Part shown: positions 15,383-24,014 of the stretch, piece after piece | Position numbering within the stretch: the first letter of the stretch is position 1 | Layout: the number at the start of each line of letters is the position of its first letter | NCBI RefSeq assembly: GCF_003182485.1 | Contig: NZ_QGTX01000001.1 | Span: 558,001 to 622,000, forward strand | From: Geodermatophilus normandii | Lineage (GTDB): Bacteria; Actinomycetota; Actinomycetes; Mycobacteriales; Geodermatophilaceae | DNA: 64,000 bases | Reading direction: 5' to 3' | Position numbers and translations under genes: made by a program | Notes under the pieces: model-generated | Databases searched by the model: none | The model's input: only the letters and a program-made list of their open reading frames with translations | What the model was told of the DNA's origin: nothing

Positions 15383-15991
15383 TCAGTCCTGCCCGCGCCT
15401 GGTGTCGAGGAACAGGACCTCCAGCGTCAGGGTCCCCGTCTCGTCCCCGAACTCGACCAGCGTCCCCTCACCGCCGATGCCGCGGTAGGCACCCGTTCCG
15501 CCGGTCAGGGCGATCGGCTTCGGGTCGGGGCCGGGGCTCGTGGCGAACTGACCGGTGATGTGGCCGTCGGGGAGGCGGACCACGATGCTGCAGTCGGCCA
15601 GGATCTGCGGAGCCAGTGCGACGATGACGCAGGACCCGGCCTCGTCGCCGACCTGCTCGCCGTCCACGAACAACTGGTCGTGGAAGAGGTTCGCGTCGCC
15701 GAGCGCCAGGGGGCTGTCCGGATCGCGCTCGTTGTTCGTGGCGACCAGGGTCTGTGGGCTGAACCGGACGTCGAAGGACAGCGATGTCGAGGCGTCCCGG
15801 CGGTCGTCGTCGGCACGTGACACGGCGGAGAGCGACAGCGCCCCGGCGAGGCCGAGGAGCAGGGCCGTGACGGCGACGACGAGGACGGGCCTGCGCACGG
15901 CTGCCCCTCGGGTGCGGCGCGGCGGTGGTACGGCCGTGGTCGTGGGCGGTCGTCCTGGGACGGGCGGCTGCTGCGGCGTGGGACGTGTCAT
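15383..15991 (-). CDS. Membrane-anchored protein with allene-oxide-cyclase-like barrel
   Basis: The 202-aa protein has a Pro-rich cytosolic N-terminus with an RRTRGAAVRRP basic patch, one membrane helix (about 36-58), and an outer domain from about 70. The domain pattern TSLSFDVRFSPQTLV ... VRLPDGHITGQF ... IALTGGTGAYRGIGGEGTLVEFGDETG ... LTLEVLFL matches the dirigent/allene oxide cyclase-like barrel found in secreted actinobacterial proteins. The GTGAYRGIGGEG loop is the best marker. Enzyme activity is not implied. It follows the ABC/membrane-protein genes on the same strand but behind a strong hairpin, so it probably has its own promoter. Confidence 0.7.
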   Translation of the reverse strand: MTRPTPQQPPVPGRPPTTTAVPPPRRTRGAAVRRPVLVVAVTALLLGLAGALSLSAVSRADDDRRDASTSLSFDVRFSPQTLVATNNERDPDSPLALGDANLFHDQLFVDGEQVGDEAGSCVIVALAPQILADCSIVVRLPDGHITGQFATSPGPDPKPIALTGGTGAYRGIGGEGTLVEFGDETGTLTLEVLFLDTRRGQD

Positions 15992-16039
15992 CGCGGTGAT
16001 CCCTTGCGAGAGGTGGGTGGTTCCCGGAGGTCCTCCGGT

Positions 16040-16091
16040 CCCCCGGGTGCCCGTCACCCGGCGAGGACGCCGGGAGACGGGCACCCGGGGG
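16040..16091 (-). terminator. Large two-part hairpin after the membrane-protein gene
   Basis: An outer perfect 16-bp stem (CCCCCGGGTGCCCGTC with its complement) encloses an inner 7-bp stem CCCGGCG-AGGA-CGCCGGG. It begins 8 nt past the stop at 16099. A separate 15-bp palindrome CCGGAGG-T-CCTCCGG (16024-16038) follows it, 33 bp upstream of the next start, and could be an operator. Confidence 0.75.
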
Positions 16092-16098
16092 GGGGGTG

Positions 16099-16806
16099 CT
16101 ACGTGGTGGCGGCTCGCCGGCTACGGGTGACGGCCACGACGACGAGGGCGATCCCCGCCGTGGCGAGGACACCGCCACCGATCAGCACCCCCAGGGACAC
16201 GGGGAAGGCGTTCGGCAGTTCCAGTCGGACCTGCGCCGTGCTGGTCAGCCCAGGACTGCCGTCGGCGTTCATCACGACGAGCTGGTAGTCCCCGTCCTGC
16301 ACCGGCCAGGCGAGGTCGGCCACCGACTGCGAGGTGGCCGACGCCACCCAGAAGTCCTGGTCACCCGGCGGCGCCGCCGAGGCCACGCCCGGTTCGCCCG
16401 TCACGTCGAGACGGAGGGGGTCCACGGAGAAGTCGGTGATCCGGTCGAACGCGACGCCGGACAGGTACTCGGTGACCGCGTCGGCCGGTCCCACGCCGAC
16501 GAAGACGCCGGACGGACCCGTGCTCGTCGCCGACAACCGGAGGGTCGGCGAGCCGGTGACGGCGGCGATGCCGTCGACGTCCTCCATCGCGGCGACGTCG
16601 GTGACCAGCGCGGCCGAGGACGTGGACACCTCGGCGGAGCCCGAGTCGAGCGAGCCGCTCGATCCGAAGGCGACGATCACGGCGGCGGCGGCCGCGGCCG
16701 CGAGGCCACCGAGCGCCGTCATCACCGTCCCCGTCACGGCGAGCGCCGCACGGCGCCGTGGGGCAGGGACGGGCGTCAGGGGTGGTGGGTCGTACGTGGT
16801 GGTCAT
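16099..16806 (-). CDS. Two-helix membrane protein with extracytoplasmic domain
   Basis: The 235-aa protein has a Pro-rich N-terminus and a first membrane helix at about 24-48. The outer region of about 140 residues (LRLSATSTGPSGVFVGVGPADAVTEYL ... DGDYQLVVMNADG) is followed by a second helix near the C-terminus (about 203-226) and a basic RSRRA tail. Similar proteins often accompany small ABC exporters and two-component systems in actinobacteria. It is the third gene of the minus-strand set with the ABC ATPase and permease, separated by a hairpin (16830-16853). A sensing or substrate-handling role is inference. Confidence 0.65.
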   Translation of the reverse strand: MTTTYDPPPLTPVPAPRRRAALAVTGTVMTALGGLAAAAAAAVIVAFGSSGSLDSGSAEVSTSSAALVTDVAAMEDVDGIAAVTGSPTLRLSATSTGPSGVFVGVGPADAVTEYLSGVAFDRITDFSVDPLRLDVTGEPGVASAAPPGDQDFWVASATSQSVADLAWPVQDGDYQLVVMNADGSPGLTSTAQVRLELPNAFPVSLGVLIGGGVLATAGIALVVVAVTRSRRAATT

Positions 16807-16829
16807 GACGTGCTCCCGGTGGGTGGTCG

Positions 16830-16853
16830 GGTCGTCCGCTCGGGCGGACGACC
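16830..16853 (-). terminator. Hairpin after the ABC permease gene
   Basis: GGTCGTCCGC-TCGG-GCGGACGACC, a perfect 10-bp stem with loop TCGG, lies 50 nt past the permease stop and 23 bp upstream of the next gene. It may be a terminator or a partial attenuator within the cluster. Confidence 0.5.
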
Positions 16854-16903
16854 GGTGCGGACGACGGGGTGACGCGCTGCTGCGCGGGCGGAGGCCGGGG
16901 CCG

Positions 16904-17722
16904 TCAGGCGTCGCGACGGGTCAGGGCGACAGCGGCGGCGACCAGGGCGACGGCGGCCTGGAGGCCGAAGACCCCCAGGCCGGCCCAGGGCGGCAGCACA
17001 CCGTCCGGGGGACTGATCTGCATGATCGCGGCCCCGGCGTTGTTCGGGAGGTACGGCTCGGTCGCCGGCAGCAGCTGGCCGAGGAGCGGCAGCACGAACA
17101 GCAGGCCGAACAGGGCCGCCATGGCACCGATCGCGCTGCGCAGCAGCGAGCCGAAGGCCACCGCCATGACCGCCGTGAGAGCGAGGTACAGCGCGGAGCC
17201 CACGAGCGCTCGGAGGACCCCCGGATCACCCAGGGACGTGTTCACGTCCGCGGACGACATGACGGCTCGCGCCGTGAGGAAGGAGGCGAGCGCGGCCACC
17301 AGTGCGGCGACGAGGACCGCGCCCGCCGTCACGACGGCCTTGGCCCAGAGCACGGGCAGCCGCTTCGGCACGGCGGTGAAGGTCGCCCGGAAGAGGCCGG
17401 TGCTGTACTCGCTGGCGACGACGAGGACGCCGAGTGCGACGACCAGCACCTGGGTGAAGCTCACGCCGGTCAGCGCGGCCCCCAGCGGATCCGCGGCACC
17501 GCCCTCGCCCTCGGGCGGGGCGTCGGCGAGGGTGGAGGTGAGCGCGGAGGAGAGCGCCGCCGCGACGATGCTCAGGACGCTGATGACGAGCAGCCAGACG
17601 ACTGGGCGCTGGCTGCGCAGCTTGATGCCCTCGGCGGCGAGGACGCGTCGTTGGGTGACGCGCAGGCCGGAGGATCGGCCGACGGCGGCTGCGGACCGGG
17701 GACGGTCGGTGGTGGTGGTCAT
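16904..17722 (-). CDS. ABC transporter permease (ABC-2 type)
   Basis: The 272-aa protein has six membrane segments and the typical ABC-2 layout: an N-terminal RRVLAAEGIKLRSQRPVVWLL amphipathic entry, then EYSTGLFRATFTAVPKRLPVLWAKA between helices 2 and 3. Its ATG overlaps the stop of the ATPase gene (ATGA). It would form a homodimeric export channel with that ATPase. Relatives export peptides or confer antibiotic self-protection. The substrate is unknown. Confidence 0.87.
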   Translation of the reverse strand: MTTTTDRPRSAAAVGRSSGLRVTQRRVLAAEGIKLRSQRPVVWLLVISVLSIVAAALSSALTSTLADAPPEGEGGAADPLGAALTGVSFTQVLVVALGVLVVASEYSTGLFRATFTAVPKRLPVLWAKAVVTAGAVLVAALVAALASFLTARAVMSSADVNTSLGDPGVLRALVGSALYLALTAVMAVAFGSLLRSAIGAMAALFGLLFVLPLLGQLLPATEPYLPNNAGAAIMQISPPDGVLPPWAGLGVFGLQAAVALVAAAVALTRRDA

Positions 17723-18654
17723 GCGGCGGCCCTCCCAGGGGCGGTGCGGTCGTGGTCGATGGCGCGGTACTGGACGTCGTGCTCGGTCAGCGCCAGGTAG
17801 GCGTCCTCCAGCGAGGCGTGGACCGGGGTGAGTTCGGTCAGCAGGATCCGGGCCGAGAGCGCGGTCTCGGCGATGTCCGTGCTGGTGCGTCCGGCGATCG
17901 ACAGGAGGTCGGGCCCGGACTGCGTGATCGCCGCGCCGTTCCCGGAGAGCAGGCGGGCGAGTTCGTCGGCCTGCGGGCTGCGGACCCGGACCTGTCCGGA
18001 CGCGGAGGCGGTCATCTCCTCCATGGAGACGTCGGCCAGCAGCCGGCCGCGGCCCACGATGACCAGGTGGTCGGCGGTCAGCGCCATCTCGCTCATCAGG
18101 TGCGAGGAGACGAAGACCGTGCGCCCCTCGGCTGCGAGGCCGCGCAGGAACCCGCGGATCCAGCGGATGCCGTCGGGGTCCAGCCCGTTGACCGGCTCGT
18201 CGAGCAGGACGACCTCGGGGTCGCCCAGGAGGGCGGCGGCGATGCCGAGGCGCTGCGCCATCCCCAGGGAGAACCCGCCGACCCGCCGGTTGGCGACCTC
18301 CTGGAGACCGACCATGGCGATGACGTCGTCGACGCGGCTCCGGGGGATGCCGTTGGTCACGGCCAGTGCGCGCAGGTGTGTCAGGGCCGTGCGGCCCGGG
18401 TGCGCGGCCTTCGCGTCCAGGAGGGCCCCGACCTCGCCCATCGGGGCGGGGTGGTCGGCGTAGCGCCGTCCGGAGACGAGGACCTCCCCGCTGGTGGGGC
18501 GGTCGAGACCGACGATGGCGCGCATCGTCGTGGACTTCCCGGCGCCGTTGGGGCCGAGGAACCCGGTCACCCTCCCGGGACGCACGGTCACGGTCAGCTC
18601 GTCGACGGCGCGGGTCGCTCCGTAGACCTTGGTCAGGTTGCGGATCTCGATCAT
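17719..18654 (-). CDS. ABC transporter ATP-binding protein
   Basis: The 311-aa ATPase has Walker A GPNGAGKST, signature FSLGMAQRLGIAAALLG, Walker B VVLLDEPVNGLDPDG and the switch His in VFVSSHLMSEM. The C-terminal 90 residues are the DUF4162-type extension common in drug and lantibiotic exporters. ATG 18654 follows a GGAGGAG site. It is divergent from the response-regulator gene with 169 bp between, so that regulator is the natural candidate to control it. Confidence 0.92.
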   Translation of the reverse strand: MIEIRNLTKVYGATRAVDELTVTVRPGRVTGFLGPNGAGKSTTMRAIVGLDRPTSGEVLVSGRRYADHPAPMGEVGALLDAKAAHPGRTALTHLRALAVTNGIPRSRVDDVIAMVGLQEVANRRVGGFSLGMAQRLGIAAALLGDPEVVLLDEPVNGLDPDGIRWIRGFLRGLAAEGRTVFVSSHLMSEMALTADHLVIVGRGRLLADVSMEEMTASASGQVRVRSPQADELARLLSGNGAAITQSGPDLLSIAGRTSTDIAETALSARILLTELTPVHASLEDAYLALTEHDVQYRAIDHDRTAPGRAAA

Positions 18655-18811
18655 CGGTGCTCCTCCGTCGTCGTGGTCAGCGGACGCGGGAAGGACGCTA
18701 GGGAGACCGGAGGAGCGGCAGGAGCCTGCGAGCACCACGGTCGGGCGGAGGACGGCACCCCTTCCCGGGGTGCTGGCTCACCGCGGGTGTGAGGGGAGCC
18801 CCCCGCGCCGT

Positions 18812-18817
18812 TACGGT
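18812..18817 (+). promoter_or_regulatory. -10 box for a leaderless response-regulator mRNA
   Basis: TACGGT is followed by 6 nt and the ATG at 18824, with no ribosome site. This fits leaderless transcription, as at many other starts here. Confidence 0.5.
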
Positions 18818-18823
18818 TCCGCA

Positions 18824-19495
18824 ATGGCCCTGCGGGTGGTCCTCGCCGATGACAACTTCCTGGTCCGTCAGGGCACGGCGGCGCTCCTGGCAGAAGCCGC
18901 GGACGTCGACGTCGTCGCGCTGGCGGAGGACGGTCCGTCACTCGTGCAGGTCGTCCGGGCCACCGCGCCGGACGCGGTGCTCACCGACATCCGCATGCCC
19001 CCGACCTGGACCGACGAGGGTCTGCGGGCGGCGAAGCAGATCCGCCGGGACCATCCCGGCACCGGCGTGGTCGTGCTGTCCCAGTACGCCGAACCGGCCG
19101 ACGTCATGGACCTGCTGTCCGGTGGCGTGGCCGGCCTGGGCTACCTGCTGAAGGAGCGGATCGGGCGCCTCGACGAGCTGGTGGCCGCGCTGGAGGCGGT
19201 GTGCCGCGGTGGGTCCGCGCTCGATCCGCAGGTGGTGGAGGCCCTGGTGACCCGCCGCAGGGAGCAGGAGCGCTCACCTCTGGCCGCGCTCTCGGAACGG
19301 GAACTCGCCGTGCTGCGCGAGATGGCCACCGGCAAGAGCAACGCGGCGATCGCCCGTGCGCTCCACGTCAGCGAACGAGCAGTGGAGAAGCACACCAACG
19401 CGCTGTTCGCGAAGCTCGGGGTGAGCGAGGAGCCGGACGTCAACCGCCGGGTGCTCGCCGTGCTCCGCTTCCTGGAAGCGGCCACACCCGACTGA
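18824..19495 (+). CDS. NarL/LuxR-type response regulator
   Basis: The 223-aa protein has an N-terminal receiver with acidic pair DD at 9-10, phosphoacceptor Asp55 (AVLTDIRMPPT) and the conserved Lys of LLKERIG. The C-terminal LuxR helix-turn-helix reads LSERELAVLREMATGKSNAAIARALHVSERAVEKHTNALFAKLG. It is followed after 80 bp by a DesK-like histidine kinase, the canonical pair. It is divergent from the ABC exporter genes and probably regulates them. Confidence 0.93.
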   Translation: MALRVVLADDNFLVRQGTAALLAEAADVDVVALAEDGPSLVQVVRATAPDAVLTDIRMPPTWTDEGLRAAKQIRRDHPGTGVVVLSQYAEPADVMDLLSGGVAGLGYLLKERIGRLDELVAALEAVCRGGSALDPQVVEALVTRRREQERSPLAALSERELAVLREMATGKSNAAIARALHVSERAVEKHTNALFAKLGVSEEPDVNRRVLAVLRFLEAATPD

Positions 19496-19575
19496 ACCGC
19501 GGTCGGCGCCGGCACCTCCCCCGGGCGCGGCCGGGGCCCCTGTTCCGACCGGGTCCCCTCCCCCACACTCCCTGC

Positions 19576-20859
19576 GTGGCCACCGGCGACCGGCATCCCC
19601 GGACCACGGTCGGCGCTCGACTGGTCGTCGCCGTGTGCCTGGCCGGATACGTCCTGGCGATCTACTGGGTGCTGGTCCTCGGCGGCGGGATGCTGCTCGG
19701 GAGCCGTCCTCCGAGCGTGCCGCTGGCCGTGGTCGCGACCGCGGTCGTCGCCGTGACCTTCGAACCCGTCCGCCGGCACCTGTCCCGGCGCTGGCTGACC
19801 TCGCCGTACGACGTGCTCGCCGAGTTCAGCCACCAGGTCGCCGGCGCGGCGGCAACGGCCGAGCTGGGGCCGCGGATGGCGCGGCTGGTCGCCGAGGCGA
19901 CCGGTTCCCGCCGGGTGGAGGTGTGGCTGCGTCGTGAGGACTCCGCCGACGAGGACCTCGCCGCGCGCTGGCCCTCCGACGCGGACCCCATCCCGACCTC
20001 CGGGGCGGGGGTGCAGCGCCACGACGTCCGGCACGCAGGTGAGGTGATCGGCCACGTCGTCCGGGACGCGGGCGGGGCGTCCACCCGCCTGAGCCCGGTG
20101 GAGCAGCGTCTCCTCGAGGACCTGCTGGCCTCGGCCGGCCTGGCGCTGCGCAACCTCGTGCTGACGGCCGGACTGCAGCGCCACATCGAGCAGACCGTCG
20201 AGCGCTCGGCCGAGCTGCGGGCCTCCCGGCAGCGGATCGTGGCGGCCTCGGACGTCGCTCGCCGCCGCCTGGAGCGCGACATCCACGACGGAGCGCAGCA
20301 GCACCTGGTGGCGCTCACCGTGAACCTCGGTCTCGCGGCCACCCTGGCCGGTCGCGATCCCACCCGCGCCGCCGCACTGGTCGCGGAGCTGCGGCCGGCC
20401 GCCCAGGCGGCGCTGGCCACGCTGGAGCAGCTGTCGCGAGGGGTGTACCCGCGACTGCTGGCCGAGGCGGGACTGGCCGAGGCGTTGCGAGGCGCGTGGG
20501 CGACCAGCCCCGTGCCGGTGCAGGTGGTGGACCGGACCGAGCGACGGTTCCCCGCCGAGGTGGAGTCGGCCGCCTACTTCTGCTGCCTCGAGGCCGTGCA
20601 GAACGCGGTCAAGCACTCCCGACCGACGTCCGTACAGGTGCGGCTGGCAGGGACCGGTCCGGCGCTGTCCTTCGAGGTGCGCGACGACGGCACGGGCTTC
20701 GACCCCACCGGCGCGCTGCACGGGGCGGGTCTGGCGAACATGCGCGACCGGGTCGAGTCGCTCGGGGGCACGCTGACGATGGACAGCCGGCCGGACGCCG
20801 GCACACGGGTCCGGGGCCGGGTACCGGTCCCGGTGGGGCCGGGTGGCTCCGATGGCTGA
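19576..20859 (+). CDS. DesK/NarX-type sensor histidine kinase (HPK7)
   Basis: The 427-aa kinase has two N-terminal membrane helices (about 14-34 and 42-62), then a GAF-like region. The dimerisation segment RRRLERDIHDGAQQHLVALTVNLG has phosphoacceptor His near 237. The HATPase domain has N-box EAVQNAVKHS (Asn near 343), DDGTGFDP and GAGLANMRDRVESLGG. All catalytic motifs are intact. Little protein lies outside the membrane, so it resembles intramembrane-sensing kinases linked to ABC exporters. Its stop overlaps the next gene by 8 bp. Confidence 0.92.
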   Translation: MATGDRHPRTTVGARLVVAVCLAGYVLAIYWVLVLGGGMLLGSRPPSVPLAVVATAVVAVTFEPVRRHLSRRWLTSPYDVLAEFSHQVAGAAATAELGPRMARLVAEATGSRRVEVWLRREDSADEDLAARWPSDADPIPTSGAGVQRHDVRHAGEVIGHVVRDAGGASTRLSPVEQRLLEDLLASAGLALRNLVLTAGLQRHIEQTVERSAELRASRQRIVAASDVARRRLERDIHDGAQQHLVALTVNLGLAATLAGRDPTRAAALVAELRPAAQAALATLEQLSRGVYPRLLAEAGLAEALRGAWATSPVPVQVVDRTERRFPAEVESAAYFCCLEAVQNAVKHSRPTSVQVRLAGTGPALSFEVRDDGTGFDPTGALHGAGLANMRDRVESLGGTLTMDSRPDAGTRVRGRVPVPVGPGGSDG

Positions 20860-22963
20860 GCAGGTGGTCCCGCAGGGCGCCGCGGCCCGCCGGTGGGCAT
20901 GGTCCCTGTGCGTCGTCACCGTCGCCGTGTCCGCCGGCCAGATCGTCGTGCTGGTGGCCGGCGGACTCCCGTTGCTGGCGGCCGAGAGCCTCGACGAGCC
21001 CTTCCCGACGGTCACGGTCGCCGTCGCGATCGGGTCCGTGATCGGCGCCGTGATCGTCGACCGGCATCCTCGTCACCGCGTCGGCTGGCTGATCTGCACG
21101 GGACAGGCAGGCGCCGCCCTCGGGCTGGGCGCCCAGGCGCTCGGCCTCGCGGTCCTGGTCGGCGACCTCCCGGTGCCCGAGCCGGTCGGACACGTGGCCG
21201 GGTGGGTCGGCTCGGTGTTCGGGGCCTCCTACGCACTGACCCTGCTGGGGCTGGTCCTGCTGCTGGTCCCGGACGGGCACCTGCCGTCGCGTCGCTGGTG
21301 GCCGGTGGCGGTCCTCCTGGTCGGCGGGTTCTGCGTGGCGACCTCCGGCCTGCTCCTCGTGCCGCCGACCAGCTTCGGCGCGACGGACACGCTGGAGGCC
21401 CCGGCCCTGGCCGTCGCGCTCGCGGGAGGCGGCCAGGTCGCGGTGACGGTGGGCCTCGCGGGCAGTGCGGTGGCGCTCGTGCGGCGACTCCGTCGCGCTC
21501 GGGGCGAGCTGCGTCAGCAACTGCGCTGGATGGGAGCAGCAGCCGCGACCGTCGCCGCGGCGGTAGCCGCCGTCGTGTTCGACGGCGTCACCCGGGGCGC
21601 TGACGCTCCGCAGCGGTGGTACCTGCAGCAGTTGCTGTACCTGAGCTACCTCGCGTTCCAGGTGGCCACCGGTTTCGCCGTCCTGCGCTACCGGCTCTAC
21701 GACATCGACCTGATCATCGGCCGCACCGTGCGGCTGGCTGTCCTGGGTCTGTTCGTCACCGCCGGCTACGTGAGCGCGGTGGTGGCCCTCGGTTCCCTGC
21801 TGGCCGGCTCGACGACGGGGTTGTGGCCCTCACTGACGGCCTACGTCCTCGTCGCGCTCGCGTTCCAGCCGCTGCGCAGGCAGGTGGACCGCTTCGCCGA
21901 CCGCGTGGTCCACGGTCACCGCGCCGCGCCGTACGACAACCTCGCCGAGCTGACCCGCCAGCTCGCGACGGGCGGGCTGTCCGACCGCGAGCTGCTCGGG
22001 CTCGCGGCGCGGTGCGGTGCCCTGGCCGTCGGGGCCTCCACCGCCCGCGCGACCGTCGCCGTGCCGGCGGGTGAGGACGTCAGCACCGACTGGCCCCCGG
22101 ACGCCGAGCACCGGACCGACGTCGTGGTCCCGGTCGTCGACCGCGGCGAGGTCCTCGGCCGGGTCGAGCTCGGACTGCGGCCGGGGCACGCCCTCACCCG
22201 CGGGCAGCACCGGTTGCTCGACGAGCTGGCCACCCACCTCGTGCTCGCCTTCCGCAACGTGCGCCTGACTGCCGCCCTGCACCGGCGCGCCGAGGAGGTG
22301 ACCTCCCACCGGGCCGAGCTGGAGGCGTCGCGCCGACGACTGCTCACCGCCGCCGACACCGAGCGCCGGCGAGTGGCCGCAGCGATCCGCGCGGAGGTCG
22401 CCGTCCACCTCGACCCGTTGCCCACCGCCCTGACCGACGTCCAGGACCGCCTGGACCGGGACCCGGCCGGAGCGCGGTCGAGACTCCACGAGCTGCAGGA
22501 GTCCGTGACCCGGGCGATCGAGGCGCTGCGGACGATCACCGCCGGGGTGCTGCCGCCGCTGCTGGCCCGGCGTGGCCTCACCGCCGCCGTCCACGCCCAC
22601 GTCTCCCGCACTCCGCGCAGGGCGACCGTGCTGGTCGGGGAGGACCTCCCGGAGCGCCTCGACCCGTCGGTGGAGGCCGCTGCCTACCAGTTCGTCGTCC
22701 AGGCCCTCACGACCGTGGGGCCCGGGTCCGAGGTGAGCATCGCTCCCGCGGACGGCGGTCTCGCGCTGTCGGTGCGGGGCAGGTCCACCGGCCGCGCGGC
22801 TGACCGGCTGCCGGTCCTCGACCGGGTGCAGGCCGTCGGCGGTCACCTCGACGAGGTGGACGGCCCCGGAGGGGGCGTGGAGCTCCGGGCCGTGCTGCCG
22901 CTGGAACCGAGCGCCCAGGCTGCGGCGAGCCGGTCGGGCCCGAAGGCCGACTTCTTGATGTAG
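20852..22963 (+). CDS. Degenerate histidine-kinase-like membrane protein (pseudokinase)
   Basis: The 703-aa protein has about ten membrane helices (residues 15-320), a linker with RRQVDRFADRVVHGHRAAPYDNLAELTRQLA that parallels the upstream kinase, a GAF-like region, and a C-terminal kinase-like domain. The dimerisation region is recognisable (TERRRVAAAIRAEV), but the phosphoacceptor His is Arg at about 513. The N-box is Gln-Ala-Leu-Thr-Thr instead of Gln-Asn-Ala-Val-Lys-His (Ala at about 618), and no DxGxG box is visible. It should not autophosphorylate. It is translated together with the active kinase and may modulate it. The last 121 bp overlap an opposite-strand receiver gene. Confidence 0.82.
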   Translation: MAEQVVPQGAAARRWAWSLCVVTVAVSAGQIVVLVAGGLPLLAAESLDEPFPTVTVAVAIGSVIGAVIVDRHPRHRVGWLICTGQAGAALGLGAQALGLAVLVGDLPVPEPVGHVAGWVGSVFGASYALTLLGLVLLLVPDGHLPSRRWWPVAVLLVGGFCVATSGLLLVPPTSFGATDTLEAPALAVALAGGGQVAVTVGLAGSAVALVRRLRRARGELRQQLRWMGAAAATVAAAVAAVVFDGVTRGADAPQRWYLQQLLYLSYLAFQVATGFAVLRYRLYDIDLIIGRTVRLAVLGLFVTAGYVSAVVALGSLLAGSTTGLWPSLTAYVLVALAFQPLRRQVDRFADRVVHGHRAAPYDNLAELTRQLATGGLSDRELLGLAARCGALAVGASTARATVAVPAGEDVSTDWPPDAEHRTDVVVPVVDRGEVLGRVELGLRPGHALTRGQHRLLDELATHLVLAFRNVRLTAALHRRAEEVTSHRAELEASRRRLLTAADTERRRVAAAIRAEVAVHLDPLPTALTDVQDRLDRDPAGARSRLHELQESVTRAIEALRTITAGVLPPLLARRGLTAAVHAHVSRTPRRATVLVGEDLPERLDPSVEAAAYQFVVQALTTVGPGSEVSIAPADGGLALSVRGRSTGRAADRLPVLDRVQAVGGHLDEVDGPGGGVELRAVLPLEPSAQAAASRSGPKADFLM

Positions 22964-23268
22964 GCCACGGCTCCGCACGAGCGGGCACCGTCACCGAACT
23001 CGTCCTCGTCGTGCGTGGACACCAGCACCACGACCGGACGGCGGGCCAGCGTCGCGAGGCGGCGCGTCGCCTCCATGCCGTCGATCCCCGGCAGGCCCAC
23101 GTCCATGAGCACCAGGTCCGGCTGCAGGGTCCGCGCGGCGACCAGGCAGCTCTCCCCCGACTCGGCCGTGCCCACCACGACGAACGGGTCGGTCGACTCC
23201 ACCACGGCGGCCGCGGCTCGCCGGAAGGGCGCCTGGTCGTCGACGATGAGCACCCGCACCTGGGCCAC
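22843..23268 (-). CDS. Stand-alone receiver-domain protein
   Basis: The 141-aa receiver domain has VLIVDDQAPFRRA (DD at 10-11), Asp56 in LVLMDVGLPGIDG, VLVSTHDEDE with the conserved Ser/Thr, and AYIKKSAFG with the Lys. No output domain follows. The final 20 or so residues are low-complexity (STPPPGPST) and are read antisense to the 3' end of the degenerate kinase gene. GTG 23268 is the start. It may act as a phosphate sink or adaptor. It could also be a normal regulator cut short by a base error near its end. Confidence 0.8.
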   Translation of the reverse strand: MAQVRVLIVDDQAPFRRAAAAVVESTDPFVVVGTAESGESCLVAARTLQPDLVLMDVGLPGIDGMEATRRLATLARRPVVVLVSTHDEDEFGDGARSCGAVAYIKKSAFGPDRLAAAWALGSSGSTARSSTPPPGPSTSSR

Positions 23269-23510
23269 CGACCATCACCTCGCCGCCAGTCTCCTCGACA
23301 CCGGGAGAGCACACCCTCGTGCCCTCCACACCTGTCGGGGGTGCCAGCCCCACCCCGGCACCCTCCTCGGCCCGGCCCGCGGCAGCGATGCCCCAGCCGA
23401 CCCACGGAGCGAGGTCGGTCCGGGTGGTCGAGGACCATCGGCGACGTCGAGCACCCCGCCTGCCCGGAGCAGGCGCGGCGTCGTCGGGACCTCGTTCGGT
23501 CCGGCCGGTC

Positions 23511-24014
23511 CTACTCCGGCAGGAGGGCGCACACGTCGGTGACGTGGGGGGTGTAGCTGACGACCCGCTGACTGAACTCGACGGGCATGCCCGTCTCGGG
23601 GTCGACCCGCTCCTCGATGACCACCCGTCCCCTGACCAGGGAGACCTCGGGCAGCCCGGCGGCGGCGAGGGCGGCAGCCTGCCCGGGCGTCTCGGGGTAC
23701 AGCAGGTTGGCCCCGGACAGGACGATCGTCTGCGTGTTCGTCCGGGGGTCCACCGTGAGGACGAGGCGTCCGGGGATGTGGATGTCGACGGAGGAGTCCT
23801 GGCCGGCCTCGAGGTCGTGGAGCCGGACCACGCTGTTGCCGACCAGCTGGAACCCGAACTCCCGCTCGACGAAGCGGGTGGTGTCCTGGAGGACCTCCAC
23901 GCCGATGGTGGTTCCGCAGGCCTCGAAGGTGACGTCGATCTCCTGTGCCTGGGCAGGAGTGGCGATGGCGACTGCCAGCGGTGCGGACAGCGCGAGTGCA
24001 GCGGTCTTGCGCAT
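23511..24014 (-). CDS. Secreted protein of unknown function
   Basis: The 167-aa protein has a clean signal peptide (MRKTAALALSAPLAVAIATPAQAQ, cut after AQA). The mature domain of about 143 aa is rich in beta strands (IDVTFEACGTTIGVEVLQDTTRF, VDIHIPGRLVLTVDPRTNTQTIVLSGANLLY). Two cysteines near the start and end of the mature part could form a disulfide. ATG 24014 has a GGGGAAG site. The 242-bp gap before the receiver gene holds no further gene that I can support. Function unknown. Confidence 0.72.
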   Translation of the reverse strand: MRKTAALALSAPLAVAIATPAQAQEIDVTFEACGTTIGVEVLQDTTRFVEREFGFQLVGNSVVRLHDLEAGQDSSVDIHIPGRLVLTVDPRTNTQTIVLSGANLLYPETPGQAAALAAAGLPEVSLVRGRVVIEERVDPETGMPVEFSQRVVSYTPHVTDVCALLPE

